From positions 76,781,163 through 76,845,162 of the forward strand of contig NW_020954610.1 in the NCBI RefSeq assembly GCF_900497805.2: DNA of 64,000 bases, given 5' to 3'. Shown here piece by piece: positions 12,191-23,978 of this stretch. The number at the start of each line of letters is the position of its first letter. Position 1 is the stretch's first letter. This DNA comes from Vombatus ursinus (taxonomy: Eukaryota; Chordata; Mammalia; Diprotodontia; Vombatidae). The notes under the pieces are model-generated. The model saw nothing but the letters and a program-made list of their open reading frames with translations, had not been told where the DNA came from and searched no databases. A program made the position numbers and the translations under genes.

Positions 12191-12257
<67 letters not shown>
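12182..12257. repeat. (TG)n-(AG)n compound microsatellite
   Basis: About 30 nt of TG-rich sequence passes directly into about 46 nt of pure AG. The (AG)n half is a polypurine tract able to form triplex DNA. No gene is seen at 12260-12810. Confidence 0.95.
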
Positions 12258-12259
<2 letters not shown>

Positions 12260-12814
12260 TATTAATTTATATAATCGGTTGTTTTGGAAAGGTATTTCCA
12301 AAGAGAAGTTTGAATTCCAAAACTGTTCTGAGCAATGGTAGCTCATATCATTGAGTAAAGTGCACGGCCTCCAGGGTGATCAAGAGGAAGGAAGGCATTC
12401 ACTTGGATGAATACATTTGAGTACATTTGTTGCACTGTCTTATTATTTTATAATCACATCTTGTATATTTTAAGAAGATACTGCCCTCCTGGCAGCGTTC
12501 CCAAGGGCTCCCCTCACCTTTTCTCTGGATTTCCTACCTACTTCTATAGTATTAAATTATTGATTTCCTTTTATTTGGGCTTCCAGTCACACCCAAGGAG
12601 AGGCTCATTCACCAGCCATGCCAAAGATGCTAGCTTATAGTCGTGTCATAAAATGATGCATTTAGAGAGTGGTGAGCTGGTTGATTGCTTTTCCTATCTT
12701 ACCAACATGGACTGATTCAACAGAAACTTTGAGAAGTGTTTCCTGAGCATAAAATTACAATTTGGAGAAGAAAAAGCTAGGATAAGCAAGGCGATGAACA
12801 CTGTAAGAGATGGC

Positions 12815-13470
12815 AAAATTTCAGTCATTAGAACATTGGACTCAATGTTCAAATCAGAAGATTTGAGTTTCCATTCTACTTACTTATATAACTTCAATAT
12901 GTCACTACACCGAGCCTCAATTTCCCCATATATAGAATGAGGGGATTGGACTTGATGACCTCTTAAGGTTCCTTCTAGCTCGAAAACTTCAATCCTATGA
13001 CCCCTCTGAGCCTCAGTTTCCTCATCTGTAAAATGGGGATAATAATGGTTGTACTATCTACCTCACAGGGTGGTTGTGAGGAAGAGTGCTTTGTAAACTG
13101 TGAAGCACCATGTAAATGTGAACTATTATTATTATAAATTATAAGGTAGTTCATTAGTTTTCCAAGGCAAAATTTCCCAAGGCCATATGTGATGAGATAA
13201 GGAATCAGAATAATGAATGGGATATACTCTATATGGACACTATGAAGAGAATGCTGAATTTGGGGTTAGGAAGCCTGGGTTTGAGTCCAACTCAGACACT
13301 CACTGGCTGTATGACTCTGGGAAAGTTACTTAACCTTTATAAGCCTCTGTTTCCTGATCTATAAAATGGGGATAATAATACCTGTATTACCTACCTCACA
13401 GGGTTGTTGTGGGGAAAAAACTTGGAAAAGCTTAAAAGATATAAATGTAAGTTGTTATCATGCTTAGGTT
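12815..13470 (+). mobile_element. three MIR-type SINE pieces in a row
   Basis: Three sense MIR ends follow one another: 'cctcaatttccccatatata' (~12920), 'cctcagtttcctcatctgta' (~13012) and 'gcctctgtttcctgatctat' (~13345). Each is followed by the MIR tail 'gggttgttgtg' or an equivalent. Confidence 0.7.
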
Positions 13471-13629
13471 CTGGAGGACAAAGACTTATTTTGTTTAGAG
13501 CATCAGTACCAACAATATCCTAAAACAATGCATCTGCAGAAGGGTTGTGTGCACCAAGCAAAAGGAATGCATTTCTAAACACTTGAGGCACCTGACATCT
13601 TCTGGGCTTTCAATGCATCACTTGCTCTA

Positions 13630-14060
13630 CTTTTTAAAATGATTTAGTATTTTCCCCCCAATTACATGCAAAAACAATTTTTACCATTAGTCTTTTAAAC
13701 ACTCTGAGTTCCAAATCCTCTCCCTTGGGGCAGCTAGGTGGCGCAGTGGATAGAGCACCGGCCCTGGAGTCAGGAGTACTTGAGTTCAAATCCAGCCTCA
13801 GACACATAACACTTACTAGCTGTGTGACCCTGGGCAAGGCACTTAACCCCATTGCCTAGCCAAAAAAAATTAATTAATTAATTAATTGGAAAAAAAAAAA
13901 CAAATTCTCTCCCTCCTTCCCTGCCTCATTGAGAAGGCAAGCGATTTGATATAGGTTATACATGTGTTATAGGTTATACATGTGCAGTCCATTACTTCTT
14001 TTCTAACAGCCTGTCCCTTATTCTCCCACTTCCTTGGGTCCCTGCGTTCTGTCTAAACAA
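13630..14060 (-). mobile_element. L1 3' end carrying a nested SINE
   Basis: Antisense L1 tail ('cccccaattacatgcaaaaa', 'gagttccaaatcctctccct') resumes after the SINE at 13726-13900 with 'caaattctctccctccttcc'. Confidence 0.6.
13726..13900 (+). mobile_element. tRNA-derived marsupial SINE with target duplication
   Basis: Complete copy from 'ggggcagctaggtggcg' to an A-rich tail that has grown a (TTAA)n run. The 14-bp target duplication CAAATCCTCTCCCT / CAAATTCTCTCCCT lies at 13712-13725 and 13901-13914. Confidence 0.9.
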
Positions 14061-14114
14061 TATATCTCTAAATTCTCTTCAGTTCCCTGTGGATCCTACC
14101 AAGGTCCATATTTA

Positions 14115-14455
14115 TTGCAGATGGCACAGTGTGGTGGAAATAGCACTGGAATTCAGAAGACATGATTCCAGACCCAGATCCATCACTGGGTATTAGTATG
14201 ACCCTGGGCAAATGCCTTCCCCTTTCTGGGCGTCAGTCTTCTCATCTGTAGAGGGAAGGGTTTGGACTAAATGGCAGGTAGTATAGTGGATAAAGTCAAG
14301 AAGACCTGAGTTCAAATCCTGCCTCTAGCTTTGTGACACTGGGTATGTCACTTAACTCTCAATTCCTCAATTTTCTCATCTGTAAAATTAGGGAGACTAG
14401 ATTTCATGACCTCTAAGGCCCTTTCCATCTCTAACATTCTATGTTCTTGGGTAGG
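14115..14455 (+). mobile_element. two MIR-type SINEs
   Basis: First copy ~14115-14270 ('gaccctgggcaaatgccttc'), second ~14270-14455 ('gagttcaaatcctgcctcta', 'attttctcatctgtaaaatt'). Confidence 0.65.
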
Positions 14456-14569
14456 AGATCCTATCATAGCTTCAGAGTTTGAAGGGACCTTAGAGACCAT
14501 CTAACTCAATTCCACTTATTTTATAGGTGAAAAAAAAAAAGGTCCACAGAGCTTCATGTGATCTACTGA

Positions 14570-14835
14570 AGGTCACATTTTTATTGTTCAGTAGTTTCAG
14601 TCATGCCTGACTCTTTGTGACCTCATCTGGGGTTTTCTTGGTAAAGAGACTTGGGTGGTTTAGCCATTTCCTTCTCCAGCTCATTTTACAGATGAGAAAA
14701 CTGAGGCAAATAGGGGTAAGTAACTTGCCCAGGGTCACACAGCTAGTAAGTGTCTGAGGCTGGATTTGAACTCAGGTCTTCATGACTCCAAGCCCAGCAC
14801 TCTATCTACTGCACCACCTAGCTGTCTTGTAGGTC
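14570..14835 (-). mobile_element. long marsupial CORE-SINE, antisense
   Basis: 'tgactctttgtgacctcatc', 'agccatttccttctccagct', 'cacacagctagtaagtgtct' and 'ctatctactgcaccacctag' in order. Confidence 0.85.
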
Positions 14836-15049
14836 ACATAGGTAGTAAATAGTAGAAGTGGGATTTTAACCAAAGTCCTATGATTTCAAAGCCATTGCTT
14901 GTTTTCACACTGTACTCAAAGTAATCAAAATGAAGCAATATGGATTTCTTTTTCTTTTGTTTTTTGGCTAAAGAGAAGCACGCCATCCACTGGATGAATT
15001 TTCTCAGTTTCTGTTTTCAGGACAGTCTGGTCTTTGTGTGTGTTTATGT

Positions 15050-15600
15050 GTGTGCATGGAAATTTAAGACTGGTGTTAGGACTAGATAGGATAATGCTGG
15101 GCAACTTGACAGATGAGGGAAGAAGGAATGATAAGGAGATATATGGGAGATTAGTGTGAAGTGACTGAGTGGGTGAAGCCAAATTATAGAGCACCTTGAG
15201 TGCCAGACTGAAAAATTTGGACTTTTTTCAGTAGGCAGGAGGGACTCATTGAATCTCTTTGAACTGGGAGTTGACATGAGCAACACAGTGCTTTAGAAAG
15301 ATTTCCCTTGCAGTGATTTGTGGAATGTACTGGAGTAGGGAGAGATTAACAGCAGAGAAACTGGCTATCAGGCTCTTGCAATGAGCCAAGGAATAGGTAA
15401 TTAGGACCTGCACTGGGGCCATAGCAATGGAAGGAGAGGAATGAGCAATAGTACAGGAGAGACATTGCAGAGAAGAGAGGACCGGGTTTAGAGATGGGAG
15501 GTGAGGGAGCAAGAGGGAAAAGAAACAGATTATTTTGAAGTTTCAGGTATGGGTAAATTAGAGAAAAGTGATACATGGATAGGAATGGGGAGGTCCAGAG
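15050..15600 (-). mobile_element. L2 ORF2 fragment
   Basis: Antisense L2: 'atagagcaccttgagtgcca', 'actcattgaatctctttgaa', 'gggccatagcaatggaagga'. The same block occurs at 19.8-22.4 kb and 31.4-32.2 kb. The C-rich stretch 15600-15960 that follows, and 15960-16255, are unassigned. Confidence 0.65.
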
Positions 15601-16259
15601 GAGATCCTCACAGGAGACACAGGTGTGCACTCGTAGGCCCCAGCCCTTCCAGGAACCCTACAATGCTGCTGCCTCGCCCTCCTCTTCACTTTCTCTTGTT
15701 ACTCCATTTCCACCCTACTACCTCAGCTGTGGTCAACTCTACATTTGCTGCTGGGATCATTCCATTGCCCCACCACCATCCTTTCTGCTTCTCCTGATGC
15801 TGCTTACATCTTTAGCTATGCCTACCTTCACATTCTTCACCCACTCCCATCACCTCAGGCAGCGCCACTACCACTACCACTAAAACCATTGACTGAGGGC
15901 TGGGAAACTACTCCCTGCCAATACCTTGTGTCCAGGCAGTTGAGCCTCCACAAATTATGAAATGTTGATATTTTAAAAACATTTTCCTATAAAGGAGCTT
16001 TGGTCCCAGGGAATTTAATGGAATGAATGTACAACACATCCCTTTCTGTGTTACTCAGAGAGCCTACAAAAGTGAATGTTTCCCTGGCTAGTGTTATAAT
16101 AGTGTCCTCTTGCATTTACATTAAAAATAAAGTATATTTTGAGGGCAGTGTTTTGGGGAAGGCAAATGAATTTTTTATGTAAATTATTTCCACGCTAGTC
16201 ACATTGAAAAAAAAGCAAGAAAAATAAAGTGAGAAAATTATACTTTAATTTGTACTCAA

Positions 16260-16700
16260 AGTCCATCAGTTCTCTCTCTGAAGATGGATAGCATTTTTTC
16301 ATCATGAGTCCTTTGGAACTGTCTTGGATGACTGTATTGATCAAAGCAGCCAAGACTTTCAACAGCTGATCGTTATTACAACATTGCTGTTACTGTGCAC
16401 AATGATCTCCCAGTTCTTCTCACTTCACTTTACATCAGGCCATATACATCTTGCCATGTTTTTCTGAAACCACCCCCTGTCATTTCCTACAGCACATCAG
16501 TGCTCCATCACAATCATATGCTATAACTTGTTCAGCCATTCCCCAGTTGATAAGCATCCTCTTGATTTCCAATTCTTTGCCACCACAATGAACTGTTACA
16601 AATATTTTTGTACATATGGGTCCTTTTCTTTTTCCTTTGATATCTTTGGGAAAGGCAAGTGAATTGTATTTCACTTTGAAGGGTCTCTCTGTAGGGAGAA
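16260..16700 (-). mobile_element. L1 ORF2 C-terminal fragment
   Basis: Antisense L1: 'agtgctccatcacaatcata', 'ttcagccattccccagttga', 'tgatttccaattctttgcca', with conceptual translation EQVIAYDCDGALMC on the minus strand. It is the same domain as 27.3 kb and 56.8 kb, but older. Confidence 0.7.
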
Positions 16701-16719
16701 TGGCAAAAATATTGTCTGA

Positions 16720-17479
16720 TTGTGAACAATGGGCAGAGGTTGAGGAGAAAAGAGGCTTGGTATATAAAACCTCATAAGCCTGGAAAAGAAGAGGACATGC
16801 ATTTTCATTGGCACTAATTCATCAGTCTCCTGCCAGTCATATCCCTCTGCCTTTGTACCCTATGACACTGACATTTTTCTCCCTCTAAGAAATATAATGA
16901 GGCAATTCTTCTGTACATTCCAATGGCATAGAAAAGAATGATACTTGTCATAGTACTATATTTCATTTTGGAAACCTCAATGTCAAAGCATATAACCTAA
17001 TTATATTTCACTGGACCCCTTGGATTTCCTTGGTGTCTTCTATCTATGGCTCATTCCTGGATGGCCATCTTATTTTCCTTCTTGCCTTCTCACCTCCCTT
17101 GACATCTCCCCCATTTGTTCCCATGTCTTCTCTATTTTTTCCATATGGCTTCCCCTTCCTTACTTCATTTCCCCAAATCTCTAGCTTGGCACTGTTTCCC
17201 CTTTCTCAACATGGGCCTCAATTCTCCCACATCCTGGAGGTCAAATTACTCTGTGTGTGTGTGTGTGTGTGTATGTGTGTGAAGGGAGTTGTGGAATACT
17301 TAAAATTAGACTGTATATTCTTACATTTGGTATGGATAGGCTGAAGGTGACCTTTGGAAGAGCCAAGTAAATAGGGTCCTGCTGTATTGTGCCAGCTTCT
17401 ATGTTGGCAAAATTCAACAGCTGTTGGAAGCCAGTGAGGGAATAATGGGATTAATGGTGGCTGCAAATTCTATTCTTAA
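16720..17479. other. no gene seen; contains (GT)n at 17251-17281
   Basis: C/T-rich sequence without a recognised repeat apart from the short GT microsatellite. The 104-codon frame at 17030-17344 crosses the microsatellite and has no family resemblance. Confidence 0.45.
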
Positions 17480-17640
17480 CTTTGCCATGAAGTGTGCCCT
17501 TGAATGCAACTTCATTTTTCTCTGCCTTGGTTTTTCCATTAGTGAAATTGGTTTGATGCTTATCTACCTCCCACGAATGTTGTTAAGATTAATCAGTTAA
17601 TGGTGGCAAAACATTTTTGTAATAAAAAGTATTCTAAAGT
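17480..17640 (+). mobile_element. MIR 3' half
   Basis: 'gccttggtttttccattagt', 'atctacctcccacgaatgtt' and 'taatggtggcaaaaca' follow the MIR 3' order. Confidence 0.4.
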
Positions 17641-17752
17641 ATGTGACATTGTTGTAATGCTAACATTCACTCCTGGTCTTAAAAGTCTTTCTGTGTTCAT
17701 TTTCCCTGCTATAGCAGCATTACAGATGTGCCCACTTAAAAAAAAACTCATA

Positions 17753-18040
17753 GCTTTGTGTGATCGTACACCCTTACCCCCTTCTCCCAGCTGGGGAAGC
17801 TGGAGCCGGTAAATTGCTTCACTTAGAGGCACTTAGTTGCAGCAGAGCTAAAGCTGATAGGTGTTTGCAACATGGTGAGAACTCAGAAATAGAGGGCCAC
17901 CAGGCTGCCAAAGGAAGTGAACCAGCCCAGTTCAGAAAAAAAGGAGCAGGTTAAAGCTTCTGGGCTGACCACTATTGGAATGGGGCCTATGAGTGGCCAC
18001 TGTACTTCTAGTCCAGGTGAGATAGGAAGATACAGTCTCA
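17753..18040 (+). pseudogene. 7SL RNA (signal recognition particle RNA) pseudogene
   Basis: Reads colinearly with 7SL RNA: 'tcccagctggggaagctgg' (Alu-domain 5' side), then the S domain 'caacatggtgagaactcag', 'gggccaccaggctgcc', 'gaagtgaaccagcccag', 'ggagcaggttaaagc', 'ggcctatgagtggccactg', and the 3' end 'agtctc' followed by an A run at about 18040. About 288 nt against about 300 for the functional RNA, with many substitutions. The A tail and diffuse divergence indicate a retrotransposed, inactive copy. The S domain is present, so it is not an Alu-type dimer. Confidence 0.8.
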
Positions 18041-18469
18041 AAAAAAATTAAGCATATACAAATCCAACATATATTAGAACATGGTTGTTTGCTTTACAAA
18101 AGAGTTCAATATAGGAGTCCTGTAAATAGTGAGCCTTTAGGGATAGTTAAATAGAATTCCTTTTCCAAAAATGTGATTTACATATAGCTTTTACAGAACA
18201 TTTCTACTGAATAAAGAAAGGCAGTCCAATATATTTGATGGGTTTCTGAAATAATTGAAAACTCAGGAATAGGTCAGTCAGCTTATTATGATAAACTAGA
18301 TGGCAGTTCTATGGTCATCTCCACATGACTCTCTGGATGGTGGCTCTCTTGTTATTTATGTGAGAAGGGTGGCTCAGTTACTCCCTTAACACACTAGGAT
18401 TTGAAGATCTGGTTGGACCAGTAAAACATATGAAGGCTCATAGATATTCCTAATATCAACCTGGTTTAA

Positions 18470-18600
18470 TAGAATTTTTTTTTAAAGCAATGGACTGGGA
18501 GTCAGAAAGTCTGGGTTTGACCAGTTTCACCACTTGCTGTCTGACCTCAGGCAAGTCACTGAAAGACTCTGAGCTGAAGATTCCTCCTCTATAAAAAGAA
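18470..18600 (+). mobile_element. MIR-type SINE
   Basis: 'ggactgggagtcagaaagtc', 'gacctcaggcaagtcactga'. Flanks 18045-18465 and 18605-18925 hold nothing I recognise. Confidence 0.5.
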
Positions 18601-18929
18601 GGCTTGTCCTTAAAGTGTTTACCTTTAGTGGGAGCCAAGTACTTTTCAGACGGCAAAGTACTTTGGAAACCTGAGCTGATGTAGTAGTCACTTGGAAGCC
18701 CAGATTTCAGATTTAGATTTTTCTGATTTTGCCCTTCTTTTTGCGCAAAGCATGAGATGAACCCCTTGGAGTTGATGAGGGGAAAAAATCCTTATCTTCC
18801 TGTTCTTTTTCCACTGTTAGCTGGTGGATTTTCCAACAGTGGGCTAGTGAAAGTACCTAAGGGGCTCTGAAAACCATTTAGGAAAGTGTTGAGAGTGGAT
18901 AGCAACCCCTAGAGAAGGTATTCTTAACT

Positions 18930-19350
18930 GTTTTTTTGTGTCAATCTGTGGCAGTCTGGTGAAGTTTATGGATCACTTCTCAGAATAATGTTTTTAGTTG
19001 CATAAAATAAAACACAGTAACCCATCATTTTGAAACCTAGTTATGAACCTGTTAAAGAAATGTGTGATGTAGCAATATGTCTAACAGCAGTTCTAATAAC
19101 TACCATAATTTCAAAGGAGCGATGAGGTAAAATGATATTTCAAGAAAATCTGTAACTGCTAATATGGTATGAAAATATCTGATTTCTATTGGTGATAAAA
19201 TCACAGCTATTGCTAACATTACTGTGGTTTGTTGCTTATATTCACAATGGAAGACAATGTTAAATTTCACTTAGAGGTTAGTAAAAATAAAGATGTAATT
19301 TTTTTCAATTTTTTTTCAAAATAATCTATGGACCTGGGGGTGGGGGTCTG
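18930..19350. mobile_element. non-autonomous hAT-type DNA transposon, old
   Basis: Begins 'ggtattcttaactgtttttt' and ends 'tctatggacctgg' near 19335, resembling the paired ends of the element at 22900-23100 ('gttcttgacc', 'tcatggacctgaagttaaga'). It is a longer relative of that copy. Confidence 0.5.
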
Positions 19351-19764
19351 TGGACCCTACCCTCAACAATACCAATTCACACATAGTGTATCTGATCTTA
19401 GTCTGGTCTAAACCTCCATCTTGATTTTTAGTGACATAGCAAGCAAGAGAATTCTCTCTTTCATGTTGCAGAAAGGTATTCTGTGGGTTGCTGCTGGCCA
19501 TTGGCCAGAAAACCAAGTTCATAATTTCAAAATATTTAGAGATCACTGACTTCTTATACTGGTTATTCAGTCTGTTAGGACCTCAGGTTTACTGCCAAGT
19601 GATATTGGATGCAAATCTTGAAAAACATTCACAAGGCTAAAAGAATTTGGCCTCAAAGGTACTTGAACAGGTAGTTCAAGTCATACATTAGACATTTCCT
19701 AATTGTCAATTACATGCAGAATACTCTGCTAAGAGCTGGAGCCGGGAAGATTATAGGGAAAAGC

Positions 19765-22400
19765 TCAGTCAGGCAAAAAGCTTCTATTAAGCACTTTCTA
19801 GGAGCCAATGCTAAATGCTGGGGATACTGAGGAAGGAAAAAAAAAAAGAAAAAGCCCTATCCATGTCCACAAGGAGCATACAGTGTAAGGGTGGGAGGTC
19901 AAGGGGAAGAGGCAACATGTAAATAATTAGGTATGTGCAAAATACATACAGAGAAGACGAAAGGTAATAATAACAAAGGTAAAAAGGATAAAGGTAATAT
20001 GAGAGGGGAAGGCACTAGTTGCTAGGACCTCCTGCAGAAGGTAGAATTTAAGCTGAATCTTGAAGGGAACCAGGGAAGTTGAGAGACAAAGGGAGAGAGG
20101 GAGACCATTCCTGGCATAGGGAACAGCCAGTAAAATGGGCATGGGGATGGCAGAGGGAGTGTCCTTCAAGGTCCTACATCATAGCTGGATTATATCATTC
20201 ATGGCAGGGGGAATAAATAAGAAGAATAATGGAGAGGTAAGAAGGCGCCAAGTTGTGGGGAGCTTTAAATACTAAACAGAAGAATTGATATTTCATGCTG
20301 ATGGGAAAGGAAGCCACCAGAGCCCAGTGAATGGGGCTGGAGAGGCGGGGTGGAGGAACATAATTAGACCTTCACATTAGAAAAAATACTTTGGCAGCTA
20401 AGTGAAGAACAGATTGGAGTAAGGAGAGACAAGGTCAGAGGACTATTGCCACAGTCCAGGAAGGAGGTGATATGATGAGATCCTGAATAAGTGGAGAGAA
20501 TGGGGAAATATACAAGAGATGCTGTGAAGATAAAAATGTTAAGATTTGGCATTAGATTTGATATGTGGAGTAAGTGAATGAGAGTGAAGAGATGAGGATG
20601 ACACAAGAGATTGTGAGCATGAATAAATGGGAGGATGGTGATGCCCTGATAGGAAAGTCAGGAAAGTTTTCCTTGATATAAGGAAGTTTGGAAGGGGGAA
20701 CAGATTGGAGAAAAGATGATAAGTACTGTTTTGGACACATTGAGTTTAAGATGCTTATGGGACATCCAGTTTGAGACATTTAAAAGGCAGTTGGTGATGC
20801 ACAATTGTAAATTCAGGAGAGACTAAAGCTGTACACATATATCTGGGAACTGTTTGCATAGAAATGATAAGAAAATGCATGGAGGCTGATGAAATCACCA
20901 AGTGAGACTGTATAGAGGGAAAGAGAAAAAAGGCCTAGCCTTGGGGAATACCAATAGTTAGCTGGCATGACCTGGATAAGATATAGCAAAAAAGACTGAG
21001 TAGTCAGACAGTAAGAGAAGTGTCATGAAAACCTAGAGAGGAGAGAGGAGCCTGGATCACAGGCTAATCTACAGTATAAAAATACTGAAGATAAGTCAAG
21101 AAGGATGAGAATCGAGGAAAGGCCATTAGAGTTGACAATTAAAAGATCATTGATGTCTTTGGAAAGGGCAATTTCAGTTGATTGATGAGATTTGAAGTCA
21201 GACTGTAAAGAGAAGAAGCCAGCAGATAGGGAAAATGATGATAAGATGGAGTTGAAAGGACAGTGGCCACAATTTACTAGAGAAGTAAGAAGGGGATAGG
21301 ATCAAAGGTGCATGTAGATAGATGGGCCTTGGCAAGGAAGAGGGCCACTTTTTTTATTTGGAGTGAAGGAGGAGATTATTGGGAAAGATATCTGAATGAT
21401 ATGAGAGGAGAAGGGGTAGCTCTTTGTTAGTAGCCTCAGTTTGGGGGGGGGAGGGTGAAATATGAGGCAAGGTGCTCAACTAAGAGTATAGGGATCAAGT
21501 CAACAGAGTATTGTGATTTCGTCCAGTTCCATTCAGCAGCAAAGGAAATAAAAAAAGGTAGATGACAGGAGTAATCCAGAGTTGGGAGGTAGTTAGGTTA
21601 TGATTAGTAATAAGAAGAGGGAAGAAATTTAAGATGAAATTCATTTGGTTCAGCAAAGGTTGGAGATAGGGAAGAGAGGAGAGTAGAGGTCAGTTCAGTG
21701 GTGATGGCCTGGATAAGAACTGAGGGTGGAGGGGAATCTAGGTAATGGAGAGGAGGAAGAACAGGGTTAGAGGTTTTAAGGCACTGGGAAAGAGAATGAT
21801 AAAAGACTATGATTAGATGAAGGAATTTCAGAGTTTGTGAACAAGAATAAGTTTGTGAAAAAGGACCGGTAATACTTGTGGGTGATGGCAAGATCAAGGG
21901 TGTAACCATCTCCATGTTTTAGCTGAGGTGGATTGCAAGAGGTCATGGGAGGTGAGTAGACTGAGGAATTGAGAAGTTGGGGTATTGGAGTGGGGTCCCA
22001 ATATGTATACAGGCAGCTAAGTGGCTCAGTGGATAGAGGGCTGGGCCTGGAGTCAGAAAGACCTGAGTTCAAATCCAGCCTCAGACACCAGCTGTGTGAC
22101 CTTAGGCAAGTCACTTAACCTCTGTTTGCCTTAATCCACTAGAGAAAAAAATGGCAAGCCATTCCACTATCCTTGCCAAGAAAACCCCAAGGACAGCACT
22201 GATGTGCTATTCAAGACTGAATGTATATTGAAGGACTCTGGTATGAGGAAAGGAAATGAGGAGGAAAGAAAGACTGTGAGCAAAGTACTGAATTCATTGA
22301 GAAATGAAGGGGAAGTGTCCTGAGGGCAAAAGATAATTGCCGTTAGATAAAGAAATTTAGTTAAGAAACAGTTTAGGCCTTTATGGAGCTTATAGTCTCT
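19765..22400 (-). mobile_element. L2 LINE, about 2.6 kb, antisense, with a nested SINE
   Basis: From the antisense 3' terminus ('tctattaagcactttctagg', 'ggggatactgagg') leftmost, it runs through the ORF2 3' part into the reverse transcriptase region. The minus-strand translation carries L2/CR1 RT-side pieces, and the plus strand shows 'gaaaggccattagagttgac', 'gcattagatttgatatgtgg' and 'tgggccttggcaaggaagag'. No intact ORF. A SINE at 22015-22205 interrupts its right part. A second short L2 end lies at about 19690-19760. Confidence 0.7.
22015..22205 (+). mobile_element. marsupial CORE-SINE nested in L2
   Basis: 'caggcagctaagtggctcag', 'gagttcaaatccagcctcag', 'ggcaagtcacttaacctctg' and the extended 3' part 'ccaagaaaaccccaagg', which is the reverse of the head-side block of the long CORE-SINEs. 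Confidence 0.8.
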
Positions 22401-22870
22401 TAGGGCCATCTAAACAACCTATCCCCCTTCCCATCCCTGACATCCTCCAGCCCTTGCTTGAAAGTTCCAGTGAGAGGAAACACCCTACCTAGAGGCAGTC
22501 CATTCTATTTATGGATGGCACTAATTGTTCATAAATTTTTTCCTGAAATAAGCTTGAATTTGTCTCCTTCAAATTTTCATCTGTTCCTCTGAATTCTGCC
22601 CTTCAGAGCCAAACGGAGTAAGTCTGATAAGTCTTCACATAACAGCCCTTCAAATATTTGAAGACAGCCATCATGTCTAAGCCTTCTCTTCTCCAGGCTA
22701 AACATTCCCAGTTCCTTCACCAGATCATTACATGGCATAAAGCTTTTCACTCTTTGGCTTTTCACCCATTCCGAGTTGCTGTGCTCTGGAAATTCTCCAA
22801 TTTATCAACATCCTTCCTAAAATATGGTTCTCAGAACTGAACACAATATTCCAGATGTTACTTGTCCAGG
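22395..22870 (-). mobile_element. L3/CR1 LINE 3' region
   Basis: Antisense CR1/L3: 'tgaagacagccatcatgtct', 'cttctccaggctaaacattc', 'ctgtgctctggaaattctcc', 'cagaactgaacacaatattc'. A sense copy is at 45868-46410. Confidence 0.75.
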
Positions 22871-22899
22871 GAAGACTGCTGGCTTCCTCCTTATTCCTA

Positions 22900-23100
22900 T
22901 AGGCCAGGAGTTCTTGACCTTTTTTGTGACATGGACCCCTTTGGGAGTCTGGGGAAGCCTATGGACTCCTTTCTCAGAAGAATGTTTTTAAGTGCGTAAA
23001 ATTAAGTGCATAGGATCACAAGGAAAACCAGTTATACTGAAATACAATTATCAAAATATTGTTTAGAAAGCTCATGGACCTGAAGTTAAGAACCTCTACA
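22900..23100. mobile_element. hAT-type non-autonomous DNA transposon
   Basis: About 200 nt from 'ccaggagttcttgacc' to 'aagttaagaacctctaca', with imperfect terminal inverted repeats (AGTTCTTGACC against the reverse of AAGTTAAGAACCT) and a terminal TCATGGACC motif on both sides. Confidence 0.6.
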
Positions 23101-23139
23101 GTAAGCCATGATTCTATTAATACAGCCCCAAAATGCAAT

Positions 23140-23345
23140 AGTTTTGGGGGCTGCTGCATTTTATCCTCAAAACAGCTCATGAGGTAGGTACAAATATATT
23201 ATTATGCCCATTTCACAAATGCTCAGAGAGGTTGACTTGCCCATGGTTATATAGCTACTAAGAGTTTAGCTGTGGGATTTGAACTCAGGCCTTTCTCATT
23301 CCAAGTCCAGTTGCTTTTTTTTTCCCCACTACACTACACTACCTG
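23140..23345 (-). mobile_element. MIR-type SINE
   Basis: 'acagctcatgaggtaggtac', 'ttgacttgcccatggttata', 'tttgaactcaggcctttctc' and a trailing 'ctacactacactacct'. Confidence 0.6.
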
Positions 23346-23755
23346 TGTTATAAGCTGTGGGGCTGCATGGAGGGTTAGTGATGGGTTTTGCCCTTTCTAA
23401 TATCCTCAGTACTTAGCACAGTTCCACTTAACAAATGCTTGTTGATTATCCCAACAGGCCTTCCTTTTTTCCTAATATTCTAATTCTAAATAATTTGACA
23501 CCTCTACTTCCTCTCACCCTAAGATAATTATAGAAGTAATTATTAGCACTAAGATCCAGCTCAGTTTTCCATATATCTTTGGCAGAAAAATCCAGTATTG
23601 TGAAATCTCTTCTACTAAAACACTGATGTTTTATAATAAACAGCTTGGTTTCACAATGACCTTTCCACCCCATACATCCCACAATCCTGCTGGCATCCTT
23701 CAGGAAGAGGTAAAAAGCATGACCTTGTTCCCATCTGAATTTTCCATAGTCTAGT

Positions 23756-23783
23756 TCTTTCTTTCTTTCTTTCTTTCTTTTTT

Positions 23784-23825
<42 letters not shown>

Positions 23826-23836
23826 TTTTTTTTTTT
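23756..23836. repeat. (CTTT)n microsatellite
   Basis: About 70 nt of CTTT units with one T-rich interruption, continuous with the reversed A tail of the adjoining SINE. It probably expanded from that tail. Confidence 0.95.
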
Positions 23837-23978
23837 GGTGAGGCAATTGGGGTTAAGTGATTTGCCCAGTGTCACACAGCTAGTATGTGTTATGTGTCTG
23901 AGGCTGGATTTGAACTCAGGTCCTCCTGACTCCAGGGCTGGTGCTCTACCCACTGCACCACCTAGCTGCCCCCCCAAC
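23837..23978 (-). mobile_element. tRNA-derived marsupial SINE with target duplication
   Basis: Ends 'caccacctagctgcccccc'. CCCATCTGAATTTTC occurs at 23730-23744 and 23979-23993, so the SINE plus its microsatellite tail form one insertion. Confidence 0.9.

Noticed and set aside
12152-12346. Frame with a long SLSLSL run
   Set aside because: Translation of the AG microsatellite.
13726-13900. tRNA-like Pol III boxes
   Set aside because: A and B boxes belong to tRNA-derived SINEs, found in many copies; no cloverleaf or anticodon arm supports a tRNA gene here.
15346-15883. Overlapping open frames on both strands around 15.3-15.9 kb
   Set aside because: Left part is an antisense L2; the right part is a C-rich stretch with serine/proline/histidine-rich translation and no domain. 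No splice-bounded exon pattern.
21604-22114. Minus-strand frames of 103 and 112 codons
   Set aside because: Translation of a degraded L2 and a nested SINE, not a host gene.
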